Assembly: GCF_033568475.1 (NCBI RefSeq)
Contig: NW_027331831.1
Location: 6,696,001 to 6,760,000, forward strand
DNA length: 64,000 nt
Source: Henckelia pumila
Lineage: Eukaryota; Streptophyta; Magnoliopsida; Lamiales; Gesneriaceae
Reading direction: 5' to 3'
The translations under genes and the position numbers were made by a program. Below are positions 63,327 through 64,000 of the stretch, in pieces (within the stretch, counting starts at the first letter, position 1; every line of letters begins with the position of its first letter). Below the pieces are notes generated by a model. The model worked only from the letters and a program-made list of their open reading frames with translations. It had not been told where the DNA came from and did not search any database.

Positions 63327-64000
63327 ATCCCCCACATGAATGTGAATTTATGTGAATATGTATGCATATGCTATAAGAGAGTTTCTTGCAAAAAATTATT
63401 GCATGGGGAGAGGTAGCTTGCGGCTTTGAACCTTCCTTAGTGAAATACTATCGGATTTACTAGGCTGCCTAGTGAACGTGATGTCTTGAACTATTCAGTT
63501 GTTGATGTAAACCAAGACAATAGTATTCACACAATAATTTTTTCTCACACTTTATTTGTTCTCATGGTTTTGTCCGTTTTGGCCCTGGACAACATCTTGG
63601 ATTCTTAAGTGTTTCGTTGAAGCGGCCCGTCTTCACACTTAAATAGGTGACCTCCTATTATATGAGTATCCTGCCATACCCTATTTCTTAAGAAATATAG
63701 GAATCATTAAAATTTTGTTAAAACTTAACCTTACTACTTGCACAGGTTGCACTTTTATCCTAGGAATGAGAATAGAACGAAGTTCTAAGTGCAAGCGAAC
63801 ATTCATAACTTGATTTTCCCATTGAACCAAGATCTTGGAATCTCCAATCTACAAGGTTGGGTTTCCGCTATGAATATTCTTTAATTTTGTAGGTTTTAAT
63901 CTCATTCATCTTGATAAGCAGTTTACTTGATCTCTACCTAAACCTTTTGTCAACGAATCCGCTAAGTTATCTTTTGATTTTACATAATCAACTGCGATAA
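63327..64000 (-). mobile_element. 3' internal region of the same copia element
   Basis: Clearly related to 52433-53080 (shared CTTGAACTA, AAATACTATCGGATTTACTA, CCATTGAACCAAG, GGTTGGGTT). This is the non-coding stretch between pol and the polypurine tract. The last bases reach the end of the pol frame (TTTTACATAATCAACT, minus-strand equivalent of VDYVKS). The body of the element is outside the window. Confidence 0.75.

Noticed and set aside
63062-63416. Two overlapping frames with repeated DRKDAM-type peptides
   Set aside because: They translate the 23-bp tandem repeats of an LTR in two frames; not a gene.

Overview
The window is plant nuclear DNA. It is AT-rich, its genes are split by GT-AG introns, and it is full of LTR retrotransposon pieces, MITEs, Helitron-like ends and a tRNA-type SINE. 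Several copies of a short repeat with TGTGAGAC / GTCTCACA ends, which I associate with asterid (Lamiales-type) genomes, suggest an asterid eudicot; this is an inference. No viral, organellar or bacterial genes were seen.

Five protein-coding genes are supported, with exons traced by reading frame and splice sites. (1) A cytosolic CKX7-type cytokinin oxidase/dehydrogenase, + strand, 10864-13604, 4 exons, 525 aa. (2) A small single-exon membrane protein, - strand, 21567-21917, 116 aa. (3) A full-length class XI myosin (XI-F type), + strand, 23758-44367, 38 exons, 1512 aa. (4) A FAP2-type chalcone-isomerase-fold protein, - strand, 46496-49409, 10 exons, 425 aa, convergent with the myosin. (5) An AIP2-type RING-H2 ubiquitin ligase, + strand, 55211-58539, 5 exons, 312 aa. 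For every multi-exon gene the traced exons add up to an uninterrupted frame.

Layout. 1-10.6 kb: gene-free and transposon-rich, with a foldback MITE, a SIRE-like solo LTR, two LTR-like blocks with internal tandem repeats, and a Helitron-like end. 10.6-13.6 kb: CKX. 13.9-21.5 kb: tandem repeats, MITEs, a Helitron end and a stray duplicate of the FAP2 3' end. 21.5-50.3 kb: the gene-dense block. A nested TRIM plus copia insertion sits in myosin intron 28. 51-55 kb: transposon graveyard (plant-mobile-domain remnant, MULE-like remnant, copia pol remnant, LTR) ending about 0.4 kb before AIP2. 58.6-64 kb: repeats, a SINE between two AT microsatellites, and a copia element running off the right edge.

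The genes do not form a pathway or operon. They are ordinary plant genes for cytokinin breakdown, actin-based transport, fatty-acid binding in plastids and ABA-related ubiquitination. I found no convincing new biological system. The most interesting items are structural: the nested TRIM/copia insertion with matching outer target-site duplications, an intact gag-RT/RNaseH fusion frame left by an internal deletion, a 224-bp tandem duplication carrying a myosin splice donor, a substitution beside the flavin-linking histidine of CKX, and a 37-bp inverted repeat at an LTR end upstream of AIP2.
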